DNA from: Ruminococcus flavefaciens 007c
GTDB lineage: Bacteria; Bacillota; Clostridia; Oscillospirales; Ruminococcaceae
Direction: 5' to 3'
Assembly: GCF_000571935.1 (NCBI RefSeq)
Contig: NZ_ATAX01000028.1
Span: forward strand, 191,001-255,000
Length of the DNA stretch: 64,000 nt
Under the pieces are notes generated by a model. It ran no database searches and was not told the origin of the DNA. It worked only from the letters and a program-made list of their open reading frames with translations. This document shows, in pieces, positions 45,683 through 55,834 of this stretch (its first letter is position 1; every line of letters starts with the position of its first letter). A program made the translations under genes and the position numbers.

Positions 45683-47347
45683 ATGAATAACGTCAGCAAG
45701 TACACAAGACAATTCTTTGAAGCACCGAAAACCGAAATGAAATGGGCAGGCAGGTCCTATGTGGACAAGGCGCCCATGTGGTGCAGCGTTGATCTCCGCG
45801 ACGGAAATCAGGCTCTTATCATACCCATGAGCTTAGGCGAAAAGCTTGAGTTCTTCCAGAAGCTGGTGGACATCGGCTTCAAGGAGATAGAGATCGGCTT
45901 TCCTGCCGCTTCGGAGACTGAATACGACTTCTGCCGCACCCTTATCGAGCAGGATCTCATTCCCGACGATGTGACTATACAGGTACTCACCCAGTCAAGA
46001 GAGCATATCATACAAAAGACCTTTGAGGCACTCAGAGGCTGCAAGAACGCCATAGTTCACCTGTATAACTCCACCTCGCTGGCTCAGCGCGAGCAGGTCT
46101 TCCGCAAGAGTAGGGAGGAGATAAAGGAAATAGCTGTCAGCGGTGCAAAGCTCTGCAAGGAATACCGCGGGAAGTACGAAGGGAATTTCCGATTTGAGTA
46201 CTCTCCCGAGAGCTTTACGGGAACAGAGCCTGAATTCGCACTGGAAATATGCAATGCAGTACTGGACGTATGGCAGCCCTCTCACGATGATAAGGTAATA
46301 ATCAATCTCCCCGTAACGGTTCAGCTCTCAATGCCGCATATCTACGCAAACCAGATAGAGTATATGTGTGAGAACCTGAAATACCGCGAAAACGTCATAG
46401 TCTCCCTCCACCCCCACAATGACCGCGGCTGTGCCGTGGCAGATACCGAAATGGGCCTGCTGGCAGGAGCTGAGCGAGTTGAGGGAACTCTCTTCGGAAA
46501 CGGCGAAAGAACGGGAAATGTGGATATAATCACCCTGGCTATGAATATGTACTCCCAGGGCGTTGATCCGCAGCTGGATTTCAGCGATATACCATCACTC
46601 TCCGAGACATATTCACGCCTGACACGCATGGGTATCTACGAGCGCCAGCCCTATTCGGGAAAACTGGTGTTCGCAGCATTCAGCGGTTCTCATCAGGACG
46701 CTATCGCAAAGGGTATGAAATGGCGCGAGGAACACGGCGAGACTATCTGGAACGTGCCTTATCTCCCAATTGACCCGCAGGACATCGGCAGAGAGTACGA
46801 ATCCGATGTTATCCGCATTAACAGCCAGTCCGGCAAGGGCGGCATAGGCTATATCCTGGAGACCCGCTTCGGCTACGATCTGCCAAAGAAGATGCGCGAG
46901 AGCGTAGGCTATATGGTAAAGAGCATCTCCGACCGCAAGCACAAGGAGCTTCTCCCCGACGAGGTATACGAGATCTTCAAGAGCAACTATGTGGATATAG
47001 TTTCTCCCATAAGAATAACAGAGACTCATTTCGTACAGCGCAACGGCATCGAAGCTACCATCAGCTTCGATTACAACGGCAGGAAAGTCACTGCCACGGA
47101 TACAGGAAACGGACGTCTTGATGCCGTCAGCAATGCCATCCGCTCGTATACGGGTTCGGGATACAGCCTGAATACCTATTCCGAGCACGCTCTTGAGGTA
47201 GGTTCCGCTTCAAAGGCGGTATCCTATGTGGAGATAATCACAGGCGATGGAAAGAGCTTCTGGGGTACGGGTATAGATAACGATATCATCACGTCATCGG
47301 TCAAAGCCCTTGTAAGCGCGGTGAATAATATGCTCAATGCAGGCTGA
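45683..47347 (+). CDS. leuA: 2-isopropylmalate synthase
   Basis: First step of leucine synthesis from 2-ketoisovalerate and acetyl-CoA. It has DLRDGNQALIIPMS at the active site, IEIGFPAASETEYDF, HPHNDRGCAVADTEMGLLAGAERVEGTLFGNGERTGN (in parts, metal His pair HPHND) and the C-terminal leucine-sensing domain GSGYSLNTYSEHALEVG. At 554 residues it is the long LeuA type. Control is by the T-box upstream. Confidence 0.96.
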   Translation: MNNVSKYTRQFFEAPKTEMKWAGRSYVDKAPMWCSVDLRDGNQALIIPMSLGEKLEFFQKLVDIGFKEIEIGFPAASETEYDFCRTLIEQDLIPDDVTIQVLTQSREHIIQKTFEALRGCKNAIVHLYNSTSLAQREQVFRKSREEIKEIAVSGAKLCKEYRGKYEGNFRFEYSPESFTGTEPEFALEICNAVLDVWQPSHDDKVIINLPVTVQLSMPHIYANQIEYMCENLKYRENVIVSLHPHNDRGCAVADTEMGLLAGAERVEGTLFGNGERTGNVDIITLAMNMYSQGVDPQLDFSDIPSLSETYSRLTRMGIYERQPYSGKLVFAAFSGSHQDAIAKGMKWREEHGETIWNVPYLPIDPQDIGREYESDVIRINSQSGKGGIGYILETRFGYDLPKKMRESVGYMVKSISDRKHKELLPDEVYEIFKSNYVDIVSPIRITETHFVQRNGIEATISFDYNGRKVTATDTGNGRLDAVSNAIRSYTGSGYSLNTYSEHALEVGSASKAVSYVEIITGDGKSFWGTGIDNDIITSSVKALVSAVNNMLNAG

Positions 47348-47403
47348 TTGCACAAATACAGACTCGGTTATGCGTATATAATGCCTAAAAACCTTCACAC
47401 CTA

Positions 47404-47432
47404 TTGATTTTACCGCCGTAAAATGTTAATAT
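47404..47432 (+). promoter_or_regulatory. Likely promoter of ilvB
   Basis: TTGATT (47404-47409), 17-base spacer, TAATAT (47427-47432). It is weaker than the others but the best match in the 143-base gap after leuA. Confidence 0.5.
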
Positions 47433-47490
47433 AAAATCATAATTTACCCAGTATAATTATGATCTCAATAAAGTAAAGGACATTGATACT

Positions 47491-49173
47491 ATGAAAATAT
47501 CAGGTGCAAAGATCGTTATCGAGACCCTGATCGAACAGGGCTGCGATACTATATTCGGATACCCGGGCGGACAGGTCATCGATCTATTCGACGAGCTCTA
47601 TAACGCCCGCGACCGCATAAAGCATATCCTTTCCGCCCATGAACAGGGCGCTGCCCATGCAGCCGACGGATATGCAAGAGTAACGGGAAAAACAGGCGTT
47701 GTCATAGCTACATCGGGCCCCGGTGCCACAAATCTCGTAACAGGCATTGCTACAGCCTACCTCGATTCTGTTCCCATGGTCGCCATTACAGGCAACGTTT
47801 CCTGTGATCTCATCGGCAGGGACAGCTTCCAGGAGGTCGATATTGTGGGCGTTACCATGCCTATAACCAAGCATAATTTCATAGTAAAGAACATATACGA
47901 ACTGGCGGACACTATCCGCACAGCCTTCAAAATAGCAAAATCAGGCCGTCAGGGTCCTGTTCTCGTGGATATTCCCAAGGATATCCAGACTGCAGTCTGT
48001 GAATTCGAAGCAGACCGTCAGCCCGTTATCCCCTATCCTCTGACCTTTGTCCCCGAGGATAAGCTTTTAAAGGCTGCGGAGATGATAAACAGCTGCGAAA
48101 GACCGTATATCTACTTCGGAGGAGGAGTAATCAGCGGAAAAGCTTCCGGACAGGTGGCTGCTCTTGCCGATAAGATAGACGCTCCCATGGGCTGCTCGCT
48201 TATGGGACTTTCGGCTGTTCCCGACGATAACCCGAAATTCCTCGGTATGCAGGGTATGCATGGACACTACGCCGCATCCGTCGCCGAGGACGAAGCAGAT
48301 CTGGTAATCGCCCTCGGAGTGCGCTTCAGCGACAGGGCTACGGGAAATAACTCCCGCTATGCAAAGAATTTCAAAATAATACACATAGACATCGACGGTG
48401 CGGAGCTCCATAAGAACATAGCTGCCGACCTGGCTATACGCGGCGATATCAAGGACGCCGCAGAACGCCTCATATCCATGGTGGAGGAGAAAAAACACCC
48501 TCAGTGGTCGGAGCGTATCTCACAGCTCAGGGAAGAGGAGAAAAAGCGCACAGCAGCAGCTTACAGAAAAATAGAGGGCAAGCTCTGTCCCTATGATATA
48601 ATTGATATTATCAGCTCCCATGCGGGAGACGACGTTATCGTGGCTACAGACGTAGGTCAGCACCAGATGTGGACCGCCCAGCGCTATCCCCTGAAAAGGA
48701 CACGCTCATTCATCACCAGCGGCGGCCTCGGGACTATGGGCTACGGTCTGGGCGCTGCCATAGGAGCCACCCTTGCAACAGGCAGGAAAGCCGTTCTTTT
48801 CACAGGTGACGGCAGCTTCGGCATGAACCTATGCGAGCTGGCAACGGCGGTATCACAGAATACTCCCGTAGTAATAGTTATTATGAACAACAACGTCCTC
48901 GGCATGGTACATCAGTGGCAGGAGCTTTTCTTTGAAAAGCACTATTCGGGTACCGTACTCGACAGAAAGACCGACTTCGTAAAGCTGGCAGAAGCCTTCG
49001 GTGCAAAGGGCGGCCGCGCTTGCAGCAATGAGGAGCTTGAAAAGCTTGCCGCCGAGGCATTTGCCTGTGACGGACCTTTCGTTATAGACTGCCCAGTTGA
49101 CAGCAGCGAACTGGTACTGCCAATGCTCCCGCCAAACGGTTCCATCGACGAGATCATCACCGAGGTCAGATAA
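47491..49173 (+). CDS. ilvB: Acetolactate synthase large subunit
   Basis: ThDP enzyme that makes acetolactate for valine and leucine or acetohydroxybutyrate for isoleucine. FGYPGGQVIDLFDEL at the start, catalytic Glu in SAHEQGAAHAADGYARVTG, FAD-type middle domain, and the ThDP motif GDGSFGMNLCELATAV ending in MNNN. The 560 residues are standard. The regulatory subunit gene comes after an inserted regulator. Confidence 0.96.
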   Translation: MKISGAKIVIETLIEQGCDTIFGYPGGQVIDLFDELYNARDRIKHILSAHEQGAAHAADGYARVTGKTGVVIATSGPGATNLVTGIATAYLDSVPMVAITGNVSCDLIGRDSFQEVDIVGVTMPITKHNFIVKNIYELADTIRTAFKIAKSGRQGPVLVDIPKDIQTAVCEFEADRQPVIPYPLTFVPEDKLLKAAEMINSCERPYIYFGGGVISGKASGQVAALADKIDAPMGCSLMGLSAVPDDNPKFLGMQGMHGHYAASVAEDEADLVIALGVRFSDRATGNNSRYAKNFKIIHIDIDGAELHKNIAADLAIRGDIKDAAERLISMVEEKKHPQWSERISQLREEEKKRTAAAYRKIEGKLCPYDIIDIISSHAGDDVIVATDVGQHQMWTAQRYPLKRTRSFITSGGLGTMGYGLGAAIGATLATGRKAVLFTGDGSFGMNLCELATAVSQNTPVVIVIMNNNVLGMVHQWQELFFEKHYSGTVLDRKTDFVKLAEAFGAKGGRACSNEELEKLAAEAFACDGPFVIDCPVDSSELVLPMLPPNGSIDEIITEVR

Positions 49174-49411
49174 CTGCGCGGCAGCATCACCGTTTTTGCC
49201 TGAAAACAGGCATTGCAACGACTTTTTACACCATTGTCAGGTCTCGTTGACAGATTGTTAAAGGTAATTGGTAGACTTCTCACACAGGAAATGATACTAT
49301 TGTCTCATCAGGGATGCAGGAAATATCACTGATGAAAAAGTAACATATCTATACTGACAGAGCAGTATCTTTTCAGCTCAGTCAGCGGTCGGAAAGACAG
49401 GAGGAGTAAAA

Positions 49412-49801
49412 ATGGGATTCAATAATAAGCTTTACGAACTCAGAAAGCAGAAGGGCTTTTCACAGGAGGAGCTCGCAAATCGTCTCAACGTTTCAAGGCA
49501 GACAGTTTCAAAATGGGAAGTGGGAGATTCCACTCCCGACATGGAAAAGCTTGCCGCTATCAGCGATCTGTTCGGTATATCCCTGGACGAGCTGGTGCTG
49601 GACAAGGCTCCCGTACAAAATGACGGGAACAGTACAAGGTCCGATATAGTTAATCAGGTTGCGGAAAAGGTATTGACGGAACAGAACAGGAAAAGAGCAA
49701 AAAAAGGTCTGAAAATAGCTGCAATAATCTTTGGGGCAATACTTCTGATAGACGTTGTATCTATGATAGTTTATTTCAGTATATATGGCTTTCCGCAGTA
49801 A
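49412..49801 (+). CDS. XRE-type regulator with a C-terminal membrane helix
   Basis: 129 residues. The helix-turn-helix spans residues ~5-60 (GFSQEELANRLNVSRQTVSKWE). A polar linker follows, then a single membrane helix near 102-124 (IAAIIFGAILLIDVVSMIVYF). AGGAGG precedes the ATG. It lies between ilvB and ilvN, which are usually adjacent. It might be a membrane-linked sensor of the pathway, but this is only positional inference. Confidence 0.85.
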   Translation: MGFNNKLYELRKQKGFSQEELANRLNVSRQTVSKWEVGDSTPDMEKLAAISDLFGISLDELVLDKAPVQNDGNSTRSDIVNQVAEKVLTEQNRKRAKKGLKIAAIIFGAILLIDVVSMIVYFSIYGFPQ

Positions 49802-49830
49802 TAAACAGTAACAAAAATGAGGTGTGATCT

Positions 49831-50331
49831 ATGGATCAGTATGTAATAGGAGTTATAGTAGCAAACGTTTCGGGTGTACTCTCCCGTGTATCGGGAATGT
49901 TCACCCGCCGCGGCTTCAATATAGACAGCCTTACCGTGGGCGAGACCGAGTCAAGCGGCTTTTCACGCATAACCATAGCCTTCCACGGCGACGAGGATAT
50001 AAAGGAGCGCATACTCCAGCAGCTCCAGAAGCTCCATGATGTCAGGGAGGTAGAGGTGCTGGACAGCAAGGACACGGTAATACGCGAGCTTCTCCTCATA
50101 AAGATCAGGAACAAGGCGGAAATAAGACAGGATATAATGACTGCCGTGGAGATATTCCGCTCAAAGATAGTTGATTACTCTCCTGCCGCACTCACCTGCG
50201 AGCTCACAGGCGAGACCTCAAAGATAGACGCATTCATCGAGCTTCTCAAGCCCTACGGCATCATGGAGATGTGCCGCACCGGTATAGTAGCTATAGAGCG
50301 CGGTGAGAACTGCCTCAAAACAGTAAAATAA
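49831..50331 (+). CDS. ilvN: Acetolactate synthase small (regulatory) subunit
   Basis: Binds valine and adjusts the large subunit. An ACT domain at the N-terminus ([33 protein letters not shown]), followed by the ALS_ss_C domain with [27 protein letters not shown]. 166 residues, normal. GAGGTG precedes the ATG. The symbol ilvH would be equally valid. Confidence 0.95.
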   Translation: MDQYVIGVIVANVSGVLSRVSGMFTRRGFNIDSLTVGETESSGFSRITIAFHGDEDIKERILQQLQKLHDVREVEVLDSKDTVIRELLLIKIRNKAEIRQDIMTAVEIFRSKIVDYSPAALTCELTGETSKIDAFIELLKPYGIMEMCRTGIVAIERGENCLKTVK

Positions 50332-50368
50332 ACCCGATAAGTACAGCTTATCGAAAGGAATGATAAAA

Positions 50369-51637
50369 ATGGCAATGACAATGACGCAGAAGATACTTGC
50401 GGCTCACTCGGGCAGAGATTCGGTCAGCCCGGGAGAGCTTATCTTGGCAGACCTTGATCTCGTTCTCGGCAACGATATAACCTCTCCCGTAGCTATAAAG
50501 GAGTTCCGCAGGCTTGGCAAGGACAGCGTGTTCGACAGAAACAAGATCACTATGGTCATGGATCACTTCGCTCCCAATAAGGACATAAAAGCTGCGGAGC
50601 AGTGCAAGATGTGCCGTGATTTCTGCACGGAACAGGAGGTCACCCATTTTTATGATGTGGGAGAAATGGGCATAGAACACGCCCTGCTCCCGGAAAAAGG
50701 TCTTGTTACCGCAGGAAATGCCGTTATAGGCGCAGACTCCCATACCTGCACCTACGGTGCTCTCGGAGCATTCTCCACAGGCGTGGGCTCCACGGATATG
50801 GCCTGCGCAATGGCAACGGGCAAGGCATGGTTCAAGGTACCTTCGGCAATGAAGATAGTCCTCACGGGCAGTCTCAGGAAGTATGTATCGGGCAAGGACG
50901 TCATACTCCATATCATCGGAAAAACAGGAGTTGACGGAGCTCTTTACCGCTCCATGGAATTCACGGGAGAGGGGCTTTCCTCACTGACCATGGCCGACCG
51001 CCTCTGCATAGCCAATATGGCTATCGAAGCAGGCGCAAAGAACGGCATATTCGAGGTGGATGATATTAACCTCGGCTATATCCGCGAACACGGCGGAGCA
51101 GAGCCCGTCATATACAAGGCCGACGAGGACGCGGAATACGACGAGGTCATAAATATCGACCTTTCGCAGATCGAGCCGACCGTTGCTTTTCCGCATCTGC
51201 CGGAAAACGCACGAACTTTCGCTGAAATAGGCGATATTAAAATAGATCAGGTAGTCATCGGCTCATGCACCAACGGCAGACTTGAGGATCTCATCGCTGC
51301 CGCTGAGATAATGAAAGGCAGAAAGGCTGCGAAAAACGTGAGAGTCATCATAATCCCCGCCACTCAGAGAGTTTACCTCGAAGCAATGGAAATGGGACTC
51401 CTCCGCACATTCATCGAATTCGGAGCTGTTGTGTCAACTCCTACCTGCGGCCCCTGTCTGGGCGGATATATGGGCATACTGGCAGCAGGCGAAAGAGCTG
51501 TCACCACTACCAACCGCAATTTCGTGGGACGTATGGGACACACCGAGTCCGAGGTATATCTGGCAAGTCCCGCAACTGCCGCAGCAAGTGCTGTAACCGG
51601 CAGGATAACAAGTCCGTGGGAGGTAATGGAAGCATGA
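50369..51637 (+). CDS. leuC: 3-isopropylmalate dehydratase large subunit
   Basis: Aconitase-family enzyme of leucine synthesis. It carries [36 protein letters not shown] and [11 protein letters not shown]; the cysteines in SCTNG and CGPC bind the [4Fe-4S] cluster. 422 residues matches the short (archaeal/clostridial) LeuC. The ATG at 50369 fits AAAGGA better than the one at 50360, which abuts it. The stop overlaps leuD by four bases. Confidence 0.94.
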   Translation: MAMTMTQKILAAHSGRDSVSPGELILADLDLVLGNDITSPVAIKEFRRLGKDSVFDRNKITMVMDHFAPNKDIKAAEQCKMCRDFCTEQEVTHFYDVGEMGIEHALLPEKGLVTAGNAVIGADSHTCTYGALGAFSTGVGSTDMACAMATGKAWFKVPSAMKIVLTGSLRKYVSGKDVILHIIGKTGVDGALYRSMEFTGEGLSSLTMADRLCIANMAIEAGAKNGIFEVDDINLGYIREHGGAEPVIYKADEDAEYDEVINIDLSQIEPTVAFPHLPENARTFAEIGDIKIDQVVIGSCTNGRLEDLIAAAEIMKGRKAAKNVRVIIIPATQRVYLEAMEMGLLRTFIEFGAVVSTPTCGPCLGGYMGILAAGERAVTTTNRNFVGRMGHTESEVYLASPATAAASAVTGRITSPWEVMEA

Positions 51638-52125
51638 AATACACAGGTAATGTTATAAAATACGGCGACAATGTTGACACAGACGTTATTATCCCCGCGC
51701 GTTACCTCAATACCAGCGACCACAAGGAGCTGGCGAGCCACTGTATGGAGGACCTTGACAAGACTTTCGTCAGCCGCGTACAGAACGGCGATATAATAGC
51801 TGCAGGTCAGAATTTCGGCTGCGGCTCCTCCCGTGAGCACGCTCCCATAGCCATAAAGGCAAACGGAGTATCCCTTGTCATCGCAAAGAGCTTTGCGCGT
51901 ATCTTCTACAGGAACGCTATAAATATAGGACTTGCCATAGTGGAATGTCCTGCGGCTGCTGAGGAGATCTCCGAGGGCGACAAGGTGGAAGCCGACCTGG
52001 ATAAGGGTATAATACGCAATTTAACTACCGGCAGGGAGTACAGGACAGCACCCTTCCCGGAATTCGTACAGAAAATAATCGAAAACGGCGGACTTATGCA
52101 GTCCATTGCCAACGGCTCTTTCTGA
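51634..52125 (+). CDS. leuD: 3-isopropylmalate dehydratase small subunit
   Basis: Partner of LeuC that completes the active site. It has [18 protein letters not shown] at the start and the swivelling-domain motif [20 protein letters not shown], then [15 protein letters not shown]. 163 residues, the short form matching short LeuC. GGGAGGT lies before the ATG, which overlaps the leuC stop. Confidence 0.95.
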   Translation: MKYTGNVIKYGDNVDTDVIIPARYLNTSDHKELASHCMEDLDKTFVSRVQNGDIIAAGQNFGCGSSREHAPIAIKANGVSLVIAKSFARIFYRNAINIGLAIVECPAAAEEISEGDKVEADLDKGIIRNLTTGREYRTAPFPEFVQKIIENGGLMQSIANGSF

Positions 52126-52135
52126 GGGAGCGGAA

Positions 52136-52588
52136 ATGATAGCAAAGATAATCGTAAAATGTATCATTTACAATAAAAGGCTCAACCGATTCCTTCTTAT
52201 AAAGCGCTGTGAAAACGATGACATCGGCGCGGATACATGGGAGAATGCAGGCGGCAATATCGAGAGCGGAGAGACTCCCAAGGAGGCAGCTAAAAGAGAA
52301 GTCAGGGAAGAAACAGGAATTACGGATATCCGGATAGGCAATATCGCTTATGCTGCGATATTACACCATGAGATACCCGATCTGCTCATAGTATATCTGT
52401 GCGAAACAGATGAAGAGGACATAAGGCTCAGCTTTGAACACAGCTCCTTTGTATGGGCTGACGAGCAGATGTGCAGGTCTTTGCTTCCCGCAGAGATAAT
52501 CGGCGATTTCGAGAAGAACAATGTATTTGACATTCTCAGCGGCGGCATATCGGCACCGACAGCTTATCAAGGAGATAAATATGACTGA
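52136..52588 (+). CDS. Nudix hydrolase
   Basis: Cleaves a nucleoside diphosphate linked to another group; its substrate is unknown. The Nudix box is intact: GGNIESGETPKEAAKREVREETGI (read in two parts; catalytic REVREE). 150 residues. The ATG at 52136 follows GGGAG. It lies inside the leu genes and overlaps the next gene by eight bases. No link with leucine synthesis is known to me; a house-cleaning role is likely. Confidence 0.9.
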   Translation: MIAKIIVKCIIYNKRLNRFLLIKRCENDDIGADTWENAGGNIESGETPKEAAKREVREETGITDIRIGNIAYAAILHHEIPDLLIVYLCETDEEDIRLSFEHSSFVWADEQMCRSLLPAEIIGDFEKNNVFDILSGGISAPTAYQGDKYD

Positions 52589-53219
52589 TCTTAGCTGCCT
52601 TCTGGCAGGACTTATAAATCTGCTGGGGCCAATGCTCCTGCTCATATTCTGGCACAAAAAGACAGGGGCACGGATACTTCCCGCACCTGTCGCGCTTGCA
52701 GTTTGCTTACCTGTATTCTTCGTTGCGGGAGCTATTCGGGCAGGCTTTGACCGCAGCGATCATCTCTCGTTCTATTTGCAGCAGGCTCTGCTCTACGGCA
52801 TATTTGAAGAGGGCGCGAAATTTCTTGTGCTGCGGTATCTCCTCACTTCCTATGACGATCGCAGGGACGCAGTTACCTACGCAATAGGGCACGGTTCATT
52901 CGAGGCGATAGGCTCGGGACTTGCCTGCATAAACCTCATCGGCACAGGCAGAGCAGCTTCCGATATTTTCGCTGTGAATTTAATTGGCTTCTTTGAAGGC
53001 GCGGCATTCTGTATCGGCGTGACTATTCTCATATTCTACGGCATACAGATGAACAAGTCGAAGATAATGCTGCCATTAGCAGTATTTCTCCACTTTCTGG
53101 GCAATCTCTCAGGAGCGCTGTTTATAACGCCTGTTTCAATGGCGATCCGTCTGTTTCTGACAGCAGGCATATGCTATGCCGCGTATCGCTGCTGGAAGTC
53201 TATGCAGACGGATTACTGA
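52581..53219 (+). CDS. YhfC-family intramembrane protease-like protein
   Basis: 212 residues, about six to seven helices. The family marks are [16 protein letters not shown] with the paired glutamates, [10 protein letters not shown] in the next helix and [10 protein letters not shown] near the end, which together resemble the glutamic-type intramembrane proteases (YhfC/CPBP-like). AAGGAG fits the ATG at 52581. The gene overlaps the Nudix gene, so the two are coupled. The target is unknown. Confidence 0.8.
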   Translation: MTDLSCLLAGLINLLGPMLLLIFWHKKTGARILPAPVALAVCLPVFFVAGAIRAGFDRSDHLSFYLQQALLYGIFEEGAKFLVLRYLLTSYDDRRDAVTYAIGHGSFEAIGSGLACINLIGTGRAASDIFAVNLIGFFEGAAFCIGVTILIFYGIQMNKSKIMLPLAVFLHFLGNLSGALFITPVSMAIRLFLTAGICYAAYRCWKSMQTDY

Positions 53220-53283
53220 TAATCAACATGGATCGCCGGAAACTATCAGCCTCAACATAACCGAAAAACGAAAGGATTATCTT

Positions 53284-54357
53284 ATGGAACTCAAGATCGC
53301 ACTTTTAAAGGGCGACGGCATTGGTCCCGAAATAGTGGACAGCGCTGTTGCCGTACTTGAAAAAACGGCAGAAAAATTCGGACATAGATTCATATTCACT
53401 CCATACCTTATTGGCGGCTGCGCCATTGACGAGACCAGTCTTCCGCTCCCTCAGGAGACAGTGGATGGCTGCCTTGCCTCGGACAGCGTTATCCTCGGCG
53501 CAGTGGGCGGTCCGAAATGGGACGGCCTTGCAGGAGATATACGTCCGGAAAAGGCTCTTCTCGGTATTCGCTCCGCCATGGGACTTTTCACAAACCTCCG
53601 TCCCGCAAAGCTCTATCCCGCTCTGAGAAGTGCTTCTCCCCTGAAGGACGAGATAGTAGGAGACGGCTTTGATCTGCTCATAGTCCGCGAACTCACGGGA
53701 GGCATATACTTCGGCGAAAGAGGCTACCGCGAGGGCAGATACGGCACCGAGGCCTTCGATACAGAGGCTTACAGCGTCACCGAGATAGAACGCATAGGCA
53801 AAGTCGCCTTTGAAGCTGCCATGAAGCGCAGCAAGCGCATCTGCAGCATAGACAAGGCAAATGTTCTGGAGTCATCAAGACTCTGGAGAAAGACCATGCA
53901 CGAGCTTGCGGAGAAATATCCCGATGTGGAATACAGGGATATGTTCGTGGATAATGCCGCTATGCAGCTGGTACGCGATCCGAAACAGTTCGATGTCATA
54001 GTAACGTCCAATATGTTTGGAGATATACTCTCAGATGAAGCCTCACAGATCACAGGCTCAATAGGTATGCTGGCCTCCGCTTCGCTTGGAGCTTCAAAAC
54101 GCGGCCTGTATGAACCCATTCACGGTTCCGCTCCGGACATTGCAGGCAAAAATATGGCAAACCCTATAGCTACCATACTTTCGGGAGCTATGATGCTCCG
54201 CTATTCCTTCGGCCTTACCGCAGAAGCCGGGACTATCGAAAAGGCCGTGGACAAGGTACTCGATCAGGGACTGAGAACCGCCGACCTTATGGGAAGCAGC
54301 CTGGATACACCACTTTCATGTACCGCTATGACCGAAGCAATATTAAAAGCGATATAA
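53284..54357 (+). CDS. leuB: 3-isopropylmalate dehydrogenase
   Basis: Oxidises and decarboxylates 3-isopropylmalate with NAD. It has [16 protein letters not shown] at the start, [35 protein letters not shown] with substrate Arg/Tyr, [35 protein letters not shown] (in parts, NMFGDILSD binds metal) and the NAD-binding [15 protein letters not shown]. 357 residues. GAAAGGA fits the ATG at 53284. Confidence 0.96.
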   Translation: MELKIALLKGDGIGPEIVDSAVAVLEKTAEKFGHRFIFTPYLIGGCAIDETSLPLPQETVDGCLASDSVILGAVGGPKWDGLAGDIRPEKALLGIRSAMGLFTNLRPAKLYPALRSASPLKDEIVGDGFDLLIVRELTGGIYFGERGYREGRYGTEAFDTEAYSVTEIERIGKVAFEAAMKRSKRICSIDKANVLESSRLWRKTMHELAEKYPDVEYRDMFVDNAAMQLVRDPKQFDVIVTSNMFGDILSDEASQITGSIGMLASASLGASKRGLYEPIHGSAPDIAGKNMANPIATILSGAMMLRYSFGLTAEAGTIEKAVDKVLDQGLRTADLMGSSLDTPLSCTAMTEAILKAI

Positions 54358-54407
54358 ATAAATATATATATTTCTTTAGTTGTAACAAAAATTTAATTTT
54401 TTATCTC

Positions 54408-54436
54408 TTGACAAATTACCTGAATAATATTATCAT
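54408..54436 (+). promoter_or_regulatory. Promoter of the lipoprotein/ridA unit
   Basis: TTGACA (54408-54413), 17-base spacer, TATCAT (54431-54436), 60 bases before the lipoprotein ATG. Confidence 0.8.
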
Positions 54437-54496
54437 ATTCTCAGATGCACAAGGGTGCATTACATGATATTAAATGGTATTATCGGAGGTATAAAA

Positions 54497-55168
54497 ATGA
54501 AAAAAACTTTAATGGGGCTTTCTGCATTTATTTTTGCGGCAGCGCTTGTGGGGTGCAGCGCTGACAAGGAAAAGTCTGCGGAAAAGACAAACGACAAGGC
54601 AGATACTACCGTTGCTTCCACCACTGTTGACAGTAAGGAAAGCAAGGATAACAAAGAAAGCACAAAGGCTGCTGCCGAAATGTCAGTAAGCTTTAAGGAT
54701 CTTGCAGGTCCTTACCATAAAACAGGTCATATGACAATGGGAGAATATCCCGGTGAGCTTGATCCAAAAAAACTTGAAGAAACTCTCAAGAACGATCCAA
54801 TGACTATATCAGAGGACGGCACTCTCCACTTCTGCGGCAAGGACTACAAGCTCTCTGCCGAGGGAATGGACGATGAGAACGCTGTATTCAGCATCGAAGG
54901 CAGCGGCTTTGACTTTGAAAAATACAAGAAGGCATCCTTCTCCTGCAGCAGCAAGGACTATGAAGGCCCATGTACTTTCATGCGTGCAGTCCAGCATATG
55001 ACGATCAATGACGAGGATCACGCCTATACAGAGTACCGTTTATACCTTACTCAGAAAGGCGAAGAAAACTATTTCGGTTACATCATCGTGGACCAGGGCG
55101 AAGCCAGCGAGAGCGACTGGAACTGGGGCTGGGATGATGACGGCGAAGATACGACCATCGAAGAATAA
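54497..55168 (+). CDS. Lipoprotein of unknown function
   Basis: 223 residues. The signal MKKTLMGLSAFIFAAALVGC carries the lipobox LVGC. A Lys/Ser/Thr-rich linker (residues ~22-58, many acidic and lysine residues) leads to a folded domain with SVSFKDLAGPYHKTG, DGTLHFCGKDYKLSAEG and an acidic Trp-rich tail ending in DDDGEDTTIEE. GGAGG precedes the ATG. Probably displayed on the outer face of the membrane. Confidence 0.75.
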   Translation: MKKTLMGLSAFIFAAALVGCSADKEKSAEKTNDKADTTVASTTVDSKESKDNKESTKAAAEMSVSFKDLAGPYHKTGHMTMGEYPGELDPKKLEETLKNDPMTISEDGTLHFCGKDYKLSAEGMDDENAVFSIEGSGFDFEKYKKASFSCSSKDYEGPCTFMRAVQHMTINDEDHAYTEYRLYLTQKGEENYFGYIIVDQGEASESDWNWGWDDDGEDTTIEE

Positions 55169-55188
55169 ACAGTAAAGGATGAGGCTAT

Positions 55189-55575
55189 ATGAAAATAATA
55201 AGCACAGACAAGGCTCCCGCAGCTGTGGGTCCATACTCACAGGCAGTAGTTGCACACGGTCTGGTATACACAAGCGGTCAGATCGCAATCGACCCCCTTA
55301 CCAATACCGTCAAGGGTACGACCATTGAGGAACAGACCGAGCAGGTAATGAAAAATCTCGGCGCTGTCCTTGCCGAAGCAAGCTCAGGCTTTGAAATGGC
55401 CGTCAAGACCACCTGTTTCCTTGCAGATATGAATGATTTTGCCGCTTTCAACGAGATCTACGGCAGATATTTCACTTCTCTCCCTGCAAGAAGCTGCGTT
55501 GCGGTAAAAACTCTTCCCAAGGGAGTCCTTGTGGAGGTCGAGGTCATTGCCGAGGTCTGCGATTATTCTTATTGA
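55189..55575 (+). CDS. ridA: RidA-family reactive intermediate deaminase
   Basis: Hydrolyses reactive enamine/imine products of PLP enzymes such as threonine dehydratase, protecting amino-acid metabolism. The 128-residue product has APAAVGPYSQAVVAHGLVYTSGQIAIDP, and the catalytic Arg in LPARSCVAVKTLPKGVLVEVE. It is cytoplasmic and normally trimeric. It lies near branched-chain amino-acid genes, which fits its usual role. Confidence 0.94.
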   Translation: MKIISTDKAPAAVGPYSQAVVAHGLVYTSGQIAIDPLTNTVKGTTIEEQTEQVMKNLGAVLAEASSGFEMAVKTTCFLADMNDFAAFNEIYGRYFTSLPARSCVAVKTLPKGVLVEVEVIAEVCDYSY

Positions 55576-55626
55576 CAGCCTGACTTTAAAAAGGCGCATA
55601 CCCTGCGCCGTACAGCTGAACATAAC

Positions 55627-55663
55627 ACTCCCCTGTCCGTCAGGAACAGGGGAGTTTCTTTTT
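55627..55663 (+). terminator. Terminator after ridA
   Basis: ACTCCCCTGT pairs with ACAGGGGAGT over a nine-base loop, followed by TTCTTTTT. Confidence 0.9.
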
Positions 55664-55666
55664 GGC

Positions 55667-55695
55667 TTGAAATTATATCTCATATGTGGTATAAT
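55667..55695 (+). promoter_or_regulatory. Promoter of the nadA-hydE-U32-like run
   Basis: TTGAAA (55667-55672), 17-base spacer, TATAAT (55690-55695). The leader of about 135 bases includes a GCAGCG/CGCTGC stem near 55789-55803. Confidence 0.8.
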
Positions 55696-55834
55696 GATAA
55701 AATAGGTGAATTATATTTGCTCATAAGCCTTGCCGGGCGCATTATCGGCATTTCAACGGAGATATTCTCCCTTTGATATACCGCTGATGCAGCGTCACGC
55801 TGCTAAATTATGATTTACGAAAGGAAATAAGATC

